DNA of 64,000 bases from Paraburkholderia haematera (GTDB lineage Bacteria > Pseudomonadota > Gammaproteobacteria > Burkholderiales > Burkholderiaceae): positions 62,001 through 126,000 of the forward strand of contig NZ_CAJNBK010000003.1 in the NCBI RefSeq assembly GCF_905220975.1. The letters are read 5' to 3'. The position numbers were made by a program, and so were the translations under genes. The notes beneath the pieces are model-generated. The model had not been told where the DNA came from, ran no database searches, and saw nothing but the letters and a program-made list of their open reading frames with translations. Positions 1 through 9,400 of the stretch are shown one piece after another (within the stretch, counting starts at the first letter, position 1; every line of letters starts with the position of its first letter).

Positions 1-489
1 GGCTACTGGCGCAATCCCAAGGCAACTGAAGAAGCATTCATCGAACTCGACGGCAAGCGTTTCTTGCGGACCGGCGACCTCGGTCATATCGACGAGGACG
101 GGTATTTTTTCATGACGGACCGCCTCAAGCGCATGATCAACGCATCAGGCTACAAGGTCTGGCCCGCGGAAGTCGAGGCGCTCATGTACCGGCATCCCGC
201 GATCCAGGAGGTGTGTGTGATCGGCGTGAAGGACGCGAAGCGCGGCGAAACCGTCAAGGCGCTGGTGGTGCCCGCCGCGGCGCATGCCGGCACGATCAGC
301 GAGCAGGAGATTATCGACTGGTCGCACGATCAGATGGCGTCTTACAAGGCGCCGCGCATCGTGGAGTTCGTGACGTCCTTGCCCAAGTCGGGCAGCGGCA
401 AGATTCTGTGGCGCAAGTTGCAGGAAGAGGAAGCGGCGCGCGGGGTCGCAGCCAATGAGAGCGGCAGCCAAGGAGGCGCCTCGTCATGA
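1..489 (+). CDS. Acyl-CoA ligase (AMP-forming), C-terminal part, cut by window edge
   Basis: The reading frame is open from base 1, so this is the 3' end of a gene that starts upstream. The translated part carries the hinge and C-terminal domain of class I adenylate-forming enzymes: FLRTGDLGHIDEDGYF followed by DRLKRMINASGYKVWPAEVE, and the catalytic lysine region LPKSGSGKILWRKL near the end. Such enzymes activate a carboxylic acid to acyl-AMP and then to the CoA thioester. The substrate cannot be told from this fragment. Its stop codon overlaps the start of the next ligase gene (ATGA at 486-489), so the two are almost certainly translated from one mRNA. Confidence 0.9.
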   Translation, partial: GYWRNPKATEEAFIELDGKRFLRTGDLGHIDEDGYFFMTDRLKRMINASGYKVWPAEVEALMYRHPAIQEVCVIGVKDAKRGETVKALVVPAAAHAGTISEQEIIDWSHDQMASYKAPRIVEFVTSLPKSGSGKILWRKLQEEEAARGVAANESGSQGGASS

Positions 490-2042
490 CATGGCTCGAA
501 GCGTTACTGGAGGAACCGTTCGTCTGCATCACCGACATGCTGCGCCGCTTTGCCAAAGAGCGCCCTGAGCAGGCGGCGCTGATCTGCGACGGCGAGATCG
601 TGACATACGCCGCGCTGGACGCACGAGTCGATCGCTTTGCCGCCGCGTTGCAGCGCGACGGCATCAAGCCTTGCGACGCGATTGCCTTGTGCGCGGCCGG
701 CTCGGTCGACTATGCCGTGGCATTTCTCGGCGGCCTGCGGGCGGGGGCGGCGGTGGCGCCACTCGCGCCCTCGTCGAGCGCGGCGAGTCTCGTCAGCATG
801 ATCGGCAACTCGGGGGCGCGGCTACTGTTCCTCGACGCCGACGTCAAGCGCCTGCTCGAACCGGTGGCCGACGAGGTCAGCGCAATCCCCGTCGCGCTCG
901 ATGCGCATGCAGGCAGCACCGCACTTGAAGCGTGGCTCGCCCCCACGGGGGCCACGCCTGAAGCCGTGACGATCGATCCGGCGTGGCCGTTCAACATCAT
1001 CTATTCGTCGGGCACTACGGGTACGCCAAAGGGCATCGTGCAGTCGCACGGCATGCGCTGGGCCTATGCGGTGCGCAGCATTCAGCGCGGCTATGGCCCT
1101 GAGGCCGCGACGCTGATCTCCACGCCCTTGTATTCGAACACGACGCTCGTGAGTTTCATGCCGACGCTGACCTTCGGCGGCACGGTTGTATTGATGCCGA
1201 AATTCGACGCCACACGCTATCTCGAGCTCGCGCAACAGTACCGTGTCACGCACACAATGCTGGTGCCGCTCCAGTATCAGCGTTTGATGGCGCATCCGGA
1301 CTTCGACCGTTACGACCTCTCCAGCTTCCGGGCCAAGTTCTGTACCAGCGCGCCGTTCGCGGCGAGCGTGAAGGCGGACGTGGTGCGCCGCTGGCCGGGC
1401 AGGCTCACTGAGTACTACGGCATGACCGAAGGCGGCGGCTCGTGCCAGTTGGAGGCCGACGAATGGCCGACCAAGCTGCATACGGTGGGCAAACCGATGG
1501 AAGGTCACGATATCCGTTTGATCGACGAGTCCGGCAAGGAGGTGGCGGCAGGCGAGGTGGGCGAAATCGTCGGCCATTCGCCCGCGATGATGACGGGCTA
1601 CTACCGTCAACCGGACAAGACCGCCGAGGCGGAGTGGTACGACCCGAGCGGTAAGCGCTTTATCCGCACGGGCGACATGGGGCGCTTCGATGCAGACGGG
1701 TTTTTGACGCTGCTCGATCGCAAGAAGGACATGATCATTTCGGGCGGCTTCAACGTCTATCCGAGCGATCTCGAGGCTGAACTGCGCACGCATCCCGACG
1801 TGGCGGATGTGGCGGTGGTGGGCGCGCAGTCGGAGCAGTGGGGCGAGACACCGGTTGCCTTCGTGGTGCGCCGGGCACATGCACCGATCGACGCCGAGGC
1901 GCTCCTTGCGTGGGTCAACGCGCGGCTGGGAAAAATGCAGCGGCTCTCCGCGCTGACATTCATCGATACCTTGCCGCGCAGTCCGATTGGCAAGGTACTG
2001 AAACGGGAATTGCGCGAACAGTACTATCCCGCCGCGCGTTAA
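486..2042 (+). CDS. Acyl-CoA ligase, AMP-dependent (class I adenylate-forming)
   Basis: A complete 518-residue member of the ANL superfamily. The phosphate-binding loop IIYSSGTTGTPKGIVQSH lies near residues 170-187, the motif EYYGMTEGG near 308-316, the hinge FIRTGDMGRFDADGF near 391-405, DRKKDMIISGGFNVYPSDLE follows, and the C-terminal lysine motif is PRSPIGKVLKREL. The predicted reaction is ATP-dependent formation of an acyl-CoA from a free acid in the cytoplasm. It overlaps the preceding ligase by four bases. The two ligases, the following dehydrogenase and the nearby liv-type importer suggest uptake and CoA activation of an organic acid. The acid itself is unknown. Confidence 0.92.
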   Translation: MTWLEALLEEPFVCITDMLRRFAKERPEQAALICDGEIVTYAALDARVDRFAAALQRDGIKPCDAIALCAAGSVDYAVAFLGGLRAGAAVAPLAPSSSAASLVSMIGNSGARLLFLDADVKRLLEPVADEVSAIPVALDAHAGSTALEAWLAPTGATPEAVTIDPAWPFNIIYSSGTTGTPKGIVQSHGMRWAYAVRSIQRGYGPEAATLISTPLYSNTTLVSFMPTLTFGGTVVLMPKFDATRYLELAQQYRVTHTMLVPLQYQRLMAHPDFDRYDLSSFRAKFCTSAPFAASVKADVVRRWPGRLTEYYGMTEGGGSCQLEADEWPTKLHTVGKPMEGHDIRLIDESGKEVAAGEVGEIVGHSPAMMTGYYRQPDKTAEAEWYDPSGKRFIRTGDMGRFDADGFLTLLDRKKDMIISGGFNVYPSDLEAELRTHPDVADVAVVGAQSEQWGETPVAFVVRRAHAPIDAEALLAWVNARLGKMQRLSALTFIDTLPRSPIGKVLKRELREQYYPAAR

Positions 2043-2116
2043 CTCGGAAAACAGCGCGGTGAAAAAACGCGGTGTAACAAGGCGCCTGGACATCTGACTG
2101 AACACACCAACTGGCA

Positions 2117-3034
2117 ATGGGACAAGGCATGGACAATTTTGAAGGCAAGGTCGCGGTGATCACCGGCGCCGGCTCCGGATTCGGCCGTGAATTCGCACGG
2201 CTCGGTACGAAGCTGGGCATGCGCCTCGTACTCGCCGACGTGCAGCAGGACGCACTCGACGAAACGTTCGCCGAGGTGAGCGCGGCCGGCGCGCAGGCAA
2301 TCGCGCGTCGCGTCGATGTCGCGAAAGGCGAGGAAATCGACGCATTGGCGCGCGCCACGCTCGACGCCTACGGCGGCGTGCATCTGGTCTTCAACAATGC
2401 AGGCGTGGGCGGCAGCGGCGGGCTCGTGTGGGAGAACACCGAACGCGACTGGCAGTGGCTGCTCGGCGTCAACCTGTGGGGCGTGATTCACGGCGTGCGG
2501 GTTTTCACGCCGCTGATGCTCGACGCCGCCAGGCGCGATGCGGGATATCGCGGGCACATCGTCAACACGGCGTCGATGGCGGGCATGCTCAACCCGCCCA
2601 TGATGGGGCCGTACAACGTGTCGAAACATGCCGTGGTGTCGCTCACGGAATCGCTGTATCAGGATCTTTCGCTGGTTACGCAACAGGTGGCATGCTCAGT
2701 GCTGTGCCCGTATTTCGTGCCGACCGGTATCGCGAAGGCGCATCGCAACCGTCCGTCCGAACTGGCCAACGAGACGCCGCCGACCTTGTCGCAACGCGTG
2801 TCGCGCGCGATGAGCGAGAAGGCAGTGAGTTCGGGGAAGGTGAGTGCGCAAGAGGTCGCGGGAATGGTGTTCGATGCGATCCGCGAAGAGCAGTTCTATA
2901 TCTTTTCGCATCCGCACGCGCTAGGCGCCGTGAAAACGCGTGCTGAGGATATCGTCGCGCCGCGCAATCCGACCGATCCGTTTGCCGAACGCCCTGAAGT
3001 GCGTGTACAGATTATCGAAGCGTTGAAGGGATAA
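2117..3034 (+). CDS. Short-chain dehydrogenase/reductase (SDR)
   Basis: A classical SDR fold protein of about 300 residues. The NAD(P)-binding motif is VITGAGSGFG near the N terminus, NNAGVGG sits near residue 94, and the catalytic Ser and YxxxK appear in NTASMAG and YNVSKHAVVSL. It probably oxidises or reduces a hydroxyl/keto group using NAD(P)H. An alternative start at 2129 (MDNFEGKVAV) fits the family's usual N terminus equally well. It lies 74 bases after the ligase, so cotranscription is likely. A strong hairpin terminator follows it at 3102-3128. The closest relatives recalled are SDRs beside acyl-CoA ligases in aromatic or fatty acid clusters, but no substrate can be assigned. Confidence 0.9.
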   Translation: MGQGMDNFEGKVAVITGAGSGFGREFARLGTKLGMRLVLADVQQDALDETFAEVSAAGAQAIARRVDVAKGEEIDALARATLDAYGGVHLVFNNAGVGGSGGLVWENTERDWQWLLGVNLWGVIHGVRVFTPLMLDAARRDAGYRGHIVNTASMAGMLNPPMMGPYNVSKHAVVSLTESLYQDLSLVTQQVACSVLCPYFVPTGIAKAHRNRPSELANETPPTLSQRVSRAMSEKAVSSGKVSAQEVAGMVFDAIREEQFYIFSHPHALGAVKTRAEDIVAPRNPTDPFAERPEVRVQIIEALKG

Positions 3035-3101
3035 TCGCGAGTCGGCGGAAGCGCCGGCTCCAGAAACAAGAGGCATCAAATACGCAAGACCTTTAAAGCA
3101 C

Positions 3102-3128
3102 AAGGCGCCGTGAAAATCACGGCGCCTT
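3102..3128. terminator. Rho-independent terminator between convergent operons
   Basis: A perfect 12-bp stem (3102-3113 paired with 3117-3128, arm AAGGCGCCGTGA) with an AAA loop, followed by a T run on the plus strand (3127-3132). It closes the ligase-SDR operon. A-rich sequence at the other side is modest, so termination of the liv operon from the opposite direction is possible but less certain. Confidence 0.85.
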
Positions 3129-3153
3129 TTTTAAGCCTTTCCCGATCGCGTCG

Positions 3154-4338
3154 TCACTTCGCCACTGTCAGCGAACTCAATCCCGCCGGCTTCAACTGTC
3201 CACCCTGAACCACCGCCGCGAGCGGATTGCCGATCACGAAGCCACCATGGTCGTCGACGCCCGTCACGCTTTGCGGATTGGCTTGCGGCGGCAGCGCCTT
3301 CACAGCCTTATCGAACTGATTGCGGATCGCGGTCGCGTCGCTGACGCTGCCGGCCAGCTTCATGGCGAGTGCCGTTGCGTAGACCGCGGTGTAATTCAGC
3401 GAGACCTCCTGGCTAGGATCGCGGCCGCCGTGGCTCTTGCGGAAGCGGTCCACAAATGCTTTGGCGTTCGGCGTGTCATCGTTGGCTAAGGGCAATACAC
3501 CGATCGCACCGTTCAGCGGCGCATAGCCGCCGGTGACCTTGGCCACTTCGTCGAGCTTGGCCTGGTCCATGACGATAAAGCCGCCCTTGAAACCCAACTC
3601 GCGCGCCTGCTGCGCAATCAGGCCGGTCGGCTCGGACGGGCCGCCGATAAACATCACATCCGGCTTGGCCGCCAGCACGCGGCTCACGCCGCTATAGAAA
3701 TCGGTGGCGCGGTTATACGACATCGAATTGTCCGCGACGATCGTGCCGCCTGCTGCTTCCCATGCGGGCTTGAATGCGGCGACCCAGACCTTGCCGTAGT
3801 CGGTATCGGTGGCGGCGAGTGCGACCTTCTTGCCATACGTCGCCATTTCGTATTTGATGAATGAGTTCAGATACGACGTGAACGCGGGCGGAATGCGCAC
3901 CGTGAGCTTGTTGCCGCGCTCGCTGATCTGCGGCACGCTGGTGTACGAGAGCAGGAGCAATTTCTGTTGCTCGTTGCTGGTCTGCACGGCGAAGCCGCCG
4001 CCCGAATGCGGTACGAGCACCACGGCGGCCTGCTGTTCCTGCGCGAGGCGCCGCGCGTTAATCGCGGTTTCGGCGGGGTTGTACTTGTCGTCGAGCGGCA
4101 CGATCTCGAGCTTGATCTTCTTGCCGGCCACTTCAATGCCGGCCTGATTGACGTCGGCGGCAGCCATCTGCATGCCTTCGAGCACTTCCTGGCCGTACTT
4201 CGCCGCGCCGCCGCTCAACGGACCGGAGTAGCCGATATGCACCACCTGCTGCGCCATCGCGGCGCCCGCGCCCAGCATCGCAGTCGTGGCGACAGCCGCA
4301 TACAGGCCGGCGCGTCCGCACAAGCGTTTGATCGTCAT
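3154..4338 (-). CDS. livK: Branched-chain amino acid-type ABC transporter, substrate-binding protein
   Basis: A 394-residue periplasmic binding protein of the Leu/Ile/Val type (peripla_BP_6 fold). A signal peptide is visible, with likely cleavage after AMA at residue 29. The mature part starts QQVVHIGYSGPLSGGAAKYG, typical of the family. The start at 4338 is chosen because AAGGAGA lies just upstream; the longer frame to 4428 has no such site. It is the last gene of the five-gene liv operon on this strand. Family members bind amino acids, amides or aromatic acids. The adjacent CoA ligases make an organic acid a plausible ligand, but this is inference. Confidence 0.9.
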   Translation of the reverse strand: MTIKRLCGRAGLYAAVATTAMLGAGAAMAQQVVHIGYSGPLSGGAAKYGQEVLEGMQMAAADVNQAGIEVAGKKIKLEIVPLDDKYNPAETAINARRLAQEQQAAVVLVPHSGGGFAVQTSNEQQKLLLLSYTSVPQISERGNKLTVRIPPAFTSYLNSFIKYEMATYGKKVALAATDTDYGKVWVAAFKPAWEAAGGTIVADNSMSYNRATDFYSGVSRVLAAKPDVMFIGGPSEPTGLIAQQARELGFKGGFIVMDQAKLDEVAKVTGGYAPLNGAIGVLPLANDDTPNAKAFVDRFRKSHGGRDPSQEVSLNYTAVYATALAMKLAGSVSDATAIRNQFDKAVKALPPQANPQSVTGVDDHGGFVIGNPLAAVVQGGQLKPAGLSSLTVAK

Positions 4339-4434
4339 ACGTGTCTCCTTTGGGATTGTTCGAATGGGCCGGTGCCTTGGGTTATGCGTCAGGTCATGCT
4401 GCAGTCCGCGCGTGCCGCCGTGCGTCAAATTCGT

Positions 4435-5142
4435 TCAGCCGCCGACGTAGGCGCGCCGGATCGCTTCGTTGTTCATCAGGCTCGCGTGATCGCCTTCCAG
4501 CACGATACGGCCGCTCTCGATCACATAGGCACGGTGCGCGATTTTCAACGCCGCGAACGCGTTCTGTTCGGCGAGCAGCACCGTCGTGCCCGCGCGATTG
4601 ATCTGCTGGATCACCTCGAACACCTGCTTGACTACCAGCGGCGCGAGGCCGAGCGACGGTTCGTCGAGCAGCAGCACCTTGGGCCGGGCCATCATCGCGC
4701 GGCCGATCGCTACCATCTGTTGCTGTCCACCGGACAGCGAGCCAGCCAGATGTTCCTTGCGCTCGGCAAGAAGCGGGAAGAGCGCGAACACCTGCTCGAG
4801 ATTGCGCTGATTGCCGGCGTTGTCGCCACGATGCACATAGGCACCGAGCGTTAGGTTCTTCAGCACCGACATGCCGGGGAACAGCTTGCGGCCCTCGGGA
4901 CACTGAATCACACCACTGCGCACGATCTGCGCCGGCGTCATGCCGAGCAGCTCGCGCGGGCCGAGGCGCAGACTGCCGCTCGCGGCGCGCCGCAAGCCGC
5001 TCGTGGCGAGAAAGATCGAGCTCTTGCCCGCGCCGTTGGCGCCGAGCAGCACCACCAGTTCGCCATCGTCCGCGTGCAGCGTGATGCCGTCCAGCGCGCG
5101 GAAACTGCCGTAATCGAGCGAGACGTTCTCAAACTTCAGCAT
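4435..5142 (-). CDS. livF: ABC transporter ATP-binding protein LivF
   Basis: A 235-residue ABC ATPase. Walker A is GANGAGKSS at residues 34-42, the signature LSGGQQQ begins at 136 and Walker B LLLDEP lies at 157-162. The short length and sequence are typical of LivF, one of two ATPases driving the inner-membrane permease LivHM. Its start overlaps the end of livG by 14 bases, supporting translational coupling. Sequence alone does not reveal the substrate. Confidence 0.93.
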   Translation of the reverse strand: MLKFENVSLDYGSFRALDGITLHADDGELVVLLGANGAGKSSIFLATSGLRRAASGSLRLGPRELLGMTPAQIVRSGVIQCPEGRKLFPGMSVLKNLTLGAYVHRGDNAGNQRNLEQVFALFPLLAERKEHLAGSLSGGQQQMVAIGRAMMARPKVLLLDEPSLGLAPLVVKQVFEVIQQINRAGTTVLLAEQNAFAALKIAHRAYVIESGRIVLEGDHASLMNNEAIRRAYVGG

Positions 5143-5893
5143 GCTCGCTCCCCAGGTAGGCGTCGATCACGGCCGGGTTCGCGCGAATCTCGGCAGGTGT
5201 GCCCTCGCCGATTTTCTTGCCGTAGTTCAGCACCATGATGCGGTCGGCAAGCTTCATGATCATGTTCATCTTATGTTCGACAAGGCAAACCGTGACGCCG
5301 TGCTTCACCAGCTTGCGGATCAGTTCGGCCAGGCCTTCGGTCTCTTCGGGATTCACGCCGCCCGCCGGTTCGTCGAGCAGCATCAGGCCTGGTTCAGTGG
5401 CGAGCGCGAGCGCCACCGCGGCGCGTTTGCGCTCTTCCTGCGAGATGTCACCGGCCATCCGTTCCGCAATCGCCGACAGGCCGACGAAGTCCAACGCCTC
5501 GCGCGCTTTCTCGCGGCAGATGCGTTCCTCCTGCTTGAGCCGCGCGGAATGCGTCAGCACGTCCCACAGGCCGGAGCGGGTGCGCAGCCGGTGTCCGACG
5601 ATCAGGTTGTCGAGCACGCTGGCGCGGTCGAACAGCGCGGTGGATTGAAATGTACGCGCGACACCGAGGCGCGCCATCTGATCGGCGCTCAGCTTCGTCA
5701 CGTCCTCGCCTTTGAAGAGAATGCGCCCGGAACTTGGCAAATGGGTGCCGCTGATCAGATTGAAGAAGGTGGTTTTGCCCGCGCCGTTCGGACCGATGAT
5801 CGCGTTGATCTTGCCGGCTTCGATATGCGTGCTGACGTCGTCCACCGCGACGAGACCGCCGAAGTGTTTGCTGAGCGAGTCGATTTCAAGCAT
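5129..5893 (-). CDS. livG: ABC transporter ATP-binding protein LivG
   Basis: A 254-residue ABC ATPase with Walker [10 protein letters not shown] at residues 34-42, signature DISQEERKR (a known LivG variant of the LSGGQ motif) and Walker B LMLLDEP. The start at [13 protein letters not shown] (5893) is preferred over 5953 because it has GGAGA upstream and matches LivG N termini. It overlaps the 3' end of livM by eight bases. It forms the ATPase heterodimer with LivF. Confidence 0.93.
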   Translation of the reverse strand: MLEIDSLSKHFGGLVAVDDVSTHIEAGKINAIIGPNGAGKTTFFNLISGTHLPSSGRILFKGEDVTKLSADQMARLGVARTFQSTALFDRASVLDNLIVGHRLRTRSGLWDVLTHSARLKQEERICREKAREALDFVGLSAIAERMAGDISQEERKRAAVALALATEPGLMLLDEPAGGVNPEETEGLAELIRKLVKHGVTVCLVEHKMNMIMKLADRIMVLNYGKKIGEGTPAEIRANPAVIDAYLGSEHAEV

Positions 5894-6908
5894 GACGGTC
5901 TCCGCGCGCGGGTTGCGACTGACGCGCGACAACGCCGCCGTTCGGCGCCGCATGTTTCACGCGACGGCTTTGTCTTGCCATGTACAAACCGACGATCCCG
6001 TTCGGCAGAAAGATCACCAGCAGAATCAGGATCGGACCGAACACGACGAAGCGGTACTCCTGCAAAAATTGCAGATACTGTGTGAGCCACGGAATGGCGA
6101 GCGCGCCGAGGAGCGGACCGGCGAGGGTGCCGATGCCGCCCACCAGCATGTACATGGTCATATCGAAGGTATGCTCGACGCCGGCCAGATCCGGTGCGAG
6201 AAAGCGTACGGAGCCTGCATACAGACCGCCCGCGAGCCCCGCATAGACGACCGAGAGGACAAAGGCCAGCACCTTGTTGCGCATCAGGTTGATACCGAGC
6301 GACTGGGCGAGGCCGTCGCTATTGCGGATCGCCATGAAGGTCCGGCCGAGCAGCGAGTTGACGATGCGATGCATCAGCCACACGCCGAGCACCAGAAACG
6401 CGAACACCAGGTAATAGAGCGGCCGCGGATTGTCAAACGAAACGATGCCGAAGCCCGAAGGCGCCGGGATGCCGACAATGTCCGAGACACCGTGCGTGAG
6501 ACTGTCCCATTTCTCGATCACGAGAAACATGATGTAGCCGACGCACAGCGTGAAAATAGAAAAGTAATGGCCGCGCAGACGCAACGACACGAGGCCCACC
6601 AGCACACCCAGTATCGCGACGACAACGCCCGAGGCGACGAACGCGAGCCAGAACGGCACCTGATGATCCACCGTGAGAATGCCCACCGTGTACGCGCCCA
6701 CCGCCATAAAGCTGCCGTGCGCAAGATTGAACTGCCCCGTATAGCCGGTGATCAGATTCAGCCCGACGGTGGCCAGCGCGAAGATGTACGCGGTGGACAT
6801 TACCGTGAGCATGTAGTCGTTGGTGGCCAGAAACGGGAACACGAGACCGAGCACGAAGAGCAGCGTCCACCCCAGCTTGCCCTCGAATAATTTCATGACT
6901 GATTTCAC
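5886..6908 (-). CDS. livM: ABC transporter permease LivM
   Basis: A 340-residue polytopic membrane protein with about nine hydrophobic segments and the LivM-type cytoplasmic loop containing FMAIRNSDGLAQSLGIN, which couples to the ATPases. The N terminus MKSVMKLFEGKLGW has an alternative Met four codons in. It overlaps livH by four bases (6905-6908). It forms the translocation channel with LivH. The basic tail after the last helix (RQSRRVKHAA) is ordinary for the family. Confidence 0.92.
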   Translation of the reverse strand: MKSVMKLFEGKLGWTLLFVLGLVFPFLATNDYMLTVMSTAYIFALATVGLNLITGYTGQFNLAHGSFMAVGAYTVGILTVDHQVPFWLAFVASGVVVAILGVLVGLVSLRLRGHYFSIFTLCVGYIMFLVIEKWDSLTHGVSDIVGIPAPSGFGIVSFDNPRPLYYLVFAFLVLGVWLMHRIVNSLLGRTFMAIRNSDGLAQSLGINLMRNKVLAFVLSVVYAGLAGGLYAGSVRFLAPDLAGVEHTFDMTMYMLVGGIGTLAGPLLGALAIPWLTQYLQFLQEYRFVVFGPILILLVIFLPNGIVGLYMARQSRRVKHAAPNGGVVARQSQPARGDRHA

Positions 6909-7774
6909 GATGCGCGCAGTTCCCTGGTGAACAGCCCCTGAGGACGAACCGACAGAATCACCACCAGCAGCACGAAGGCGATGATGTCCTTGTAGTCGGT
7001 CGAAATGTAGAAGGCGCCGAAGCTCTCCGCCATGCCGATGATCAGGCCGCCCACGATCGCGCCCGGCACGCTGCCCATGCCGCCGAGAATGATGATCACG
7101 AAGGCCTTCAGGATCACCAGTTGGCCCATCGCCGGATAGACGAGGTTGATCGGCGCGTACAAGGTGGCCGCCACGGCGGCGAGCAGGCCCGAGATGCCGA
7201 AGGTCAGCATCGTCACCTTGTTGGCGTCGATACCCATCAGCGAGGCGCCTTCGCGGTCCTGCGCCATCGCGATGATGCTCGAGCCGATCACCGTGTATCT
7301 GAGGAAGAGTTGCAGCACCACCACCAGGGCGAACGCGGCGCCGATGATCAGCAAGCGCTGCAACGGCGCGGTCACGCCGCCCAGGTCGATGATTCCGGCA
7401 TAGGGCGTGGCCATGCGATGAAAGTCCGCGCCCCAGATCGCTTGCGCACCGGCTTCGAGAAATAGCAGAAGGCCGATCGCGGCGATCATGGGATGCAATT
7501 CGGAAGATTTGCGCAGCGGATGGAACACCAGCCGCTCGGCGAGGATCGCAAGTAGCGCGACCGCGAAGCCGGAGCCGATCATGGCGAGCCAGTAGTTCCA
7601 GCCGAGCCGGCTCATCAGGTAGAACGAAACGAACGCGCCAACCATGTAGAACGCGCCGTGAGCGAAGTTCGGCACCGCGAGAATGCCGTAGACCAGCGTG
7701 AGGCCGAGCGCGACGAGGCTGTAGATGCCACCCAGCGTCAACCCGTTGAGAACCTGCTGCAAAAACATATCCAC
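6905..7774 (-). CDS. livH: ABC transporter permease LivH
   Basis: First gene of the liv operon. It encodes a polytopic permease with the family's MDMFLQQVLNGLTLGGIYSL start and the ATPase-coupling loop MAQDREGASLMGIDANKV. The GTG at 7774 is chosen as start: it yields that N terminus and has GGAGGG (7789-7784 on this strand) nine bases upstream. A longer frame from ATG at 7816 also has a Shine-Dalgarno-like AAGGGTG and cannot be ruled out. Upstream, at 7972-8034, lies a regulatory module shared with the neighbouring porin. Confidence 0.9.
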   Translation of the reverse strand: MDMFLQQVLNGLTLGGIYSLVALGLTLVYGILAVPNFAHGAFYMVGAFVSFYLMSRLGWNYWLAMIGSGFAVALLAILAERLVFHPLRKSSELHPMIAAIGLLLFLEAGAQAIWGADFHRMATPYAGIIDLGGVTAPLQRLLIIGAAFALVVVLQLFLRYTVIGSSIIAMAQDREGASLMGIDANKVTMLTFGISGLLAAVAATLYAPINLVYPAMGQLVILKAFVIIILGGMGSVPGAIVGGLIIGMAESFGAFYISTDYKDIIAFVLLVVILSVRPQGLFTRELRAS

Positions 7775-7971
7775 GCTTTTACGCCCTCCAACGGAGGCGC
7801 GCTGTGCAATTGTCACCCTTGTTCAGGAAGACGCATCGCCGCACGCCTGACTACGGACGGGACAACAGCCGCTCTCTCGAATCCGGCGGCCGTTATCGAC
7901 GGTTGTCGACGGTTTGAAACGCGCACGCATTGGCGCAAACAACACAAGTGATGTGCGGTGGCACGAGCGAT

Positions 7972-8034
7972 ATTTGGCACGAGCGTTCACTTTGCGTCAA
8001 TAGGTTTTTCCCTTTTGATTGTTCTGCATTGCAG
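7972..8034 (-). promoter_or_regulatory. Upstream module of the liv operon, shared with porin 1
   Basis: In the direction of livH this stretch reads: palindrome CTGCAATGCAG (8034-8024), then TTGACG (8000-7995), then 17 bases, then CCAAAT. Inside it lies an ACGANCGTTC-type element. The same elements in the same order and nearly the same spacing precede the porin (9401-9462). In the first 29 positions the two copies agree at 24. A second TGGCACGAGCG copy lies at 7959-7969. Function as promoter/operator is inferred from conservation; the -10 match is poor. Confidence 0.55.
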
Positions 8035-8038
8035 ATTG

Positions 8039-9130
8039 CTAGAACATGTGCCGCATGCCGATGTTCACGCCGGCGGTGGTGCCGGTCGCTTCGTTCAGTG
8101 CGTTGTTGACGGACAGTCCGGTGTGCATCGCGCCGTGGTTGGTGACAAAGCCTGCTTGCCCATACACCACGGTGGCCTTCGACAGCGAATACTCGAGCCC
8201 CGTGGACGCGAGTATCGAATTGTTCGACGAGTTATTCCCGTCGCGCGTGACCCACACACCGGCATCGACGTTCAGCGCCGGTGTGATGCGATAGCTGGCG
8301 CCGCCTGAATAGACGCGATCGTTGAACGACCCCGCCACTTTGTATTGCACGTATGAAGCCTTCACGGTCAGGCTGTTGAACACGTAGCTGGCGCCGATTG
8401 CACGGCCGTCGAACTCGACCACACTCGGAATCGCGATCGATGCAGCGCTACCACCCGCGTTGCCGCTGTAGAGCGCCGCATCGACGGTCAGCGAGCCAAG
8501 GTGGTAGCGCAGGCTTGCCGAATACTGGCGGCCCGCCTGGAAATTCCCGGCTGTGCCGCCTAGCGCCATCATCGCGCTGGCTTGCAAGCCAGCGAGTTCC
8601 GGCGACGTGTACGAAATGCCGTTCGGGTTGAACAGGCCGGTCACATAGACGTTATTGAGGTAGGTGATGAGGCCGCTGCCGAAATACGACATCTCGCGAG
8701 GATCGAAGTCGTACACCGCAAGGAAGAAGGGCGAGAACTGCAAACCGGCTTTGACCGTACCGTAGCGGCTGTCCACGCCGACCCACGCCTGCCGCCCGAA
8801 TGCGTTGCCGTTCGAATTGCTGAACGCGCCGTTCGCGATGCTGATGCCGCTTTCGAGTTCGAAGATCGCGCGCATGCTGCCGCCGAGATCTTCGGCGCCA
8901 CGCATGCCGAAGCGCGAGCCCGAGAGGCCGCTGTCGGTGAACGAGTATTGATGGCCGGCGCTCTGGCCGGTGGTCGGATTAAGTGTTTTGCTGGTGTAGA
9001 GCAGAGAGCCGTCGACGATACCGTATAACGTGACACTGCTTTGCGCATGGGCGCTCTGCACGGCGCCGAGTGCGCACGCACCTGCTAATCCGAGAATGGC
9101 TCCAACCCGACTGCGATGACTTGCCGGCAT
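8039..9130 (-). CDS. Outer-membrane porin (OmpC-like, Burkholderiaceae type)
   Basis: A 363-residue general porin. The signal peptide ends AHA at residue 29, the mature protein starts QSSVTLYGIVDGSL, and the last residue is Phe (GMRHMF), the usual BamA-recognition end of beta-barrels. Many alternating aromatic/hydrophobic strands are visible. The start at 9130 has AGGAGA eight bases upstream. It forms a trimeric diffusion pore in the outer membrane. Its upstream module matches that of livH, so the porin and importer are probably induced together. Confidence 0.92.
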   Translation of the reverse strand: MPASHRSRVGAILGLAGACALGAVQSAHAQSSVTLYGIVDGSLLYTSKTLNPTTGQSAGHQYSFTDSGLSGSRFGMRGAEDLGGSMRAIFELESGISIANGAFSNSNGNAFGRQAWVGVDSRYGTVKAGLQFSPFFLAVYDFDPREMSYFGSGLITYLNNVYVTGLFNPNGISYTSPELAGLQASAMMALGGTAGNFQAGRQYSASLRYHLGSLTVDAALYSGNAGGSAASIAIPSVVEFDGRAIGASYVFNSLTVKASYVQYKVAGSFNDRVYSGGASYRITPALNVDAGVWVTRDGNNSSNNSILASTGLEYSLSKATVVYGQAGFVTNHGAMHTGLSVNNALNEATGTTAGVNIGMRHMF

Positions 9131-9400
9131 GCTTCGTGTCTCCTGGTTTTTTGGAATCGATTGAACTGGCGAAGTAATGCGTGTGCTGCAAGGCTCTGGC
9201 GATCTGTTGCGCAATGCGATTTAAAGAGGCCGTAGTGACAATGACGAGCCTTCGCAATCTCGTAAGGGATGCGAAATAATGGATCTGCTGGTGGGCGCCT
9301 TGGGTCCGGTTGCCTGCTGGGTTGTCTCCTGATTCGCTGGGGCGGCTCGGCGCTGCTATGAACTCATTGATCGCGTGCTTGCGCACAGGATGCAGGCGCA

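Noticed and set aside
7975..7990. Sigma-54-like promoter (TGGCACG-N4-TT) on the plus strand, also at 9403-9416
   Set aside because: The -24 part fits, but the essential GC of the -12 element is missing (TTCA and TTCG), and no gene lies downstream in that direction. The sequence is better explained as part of the liv/porin module on the minus strand.
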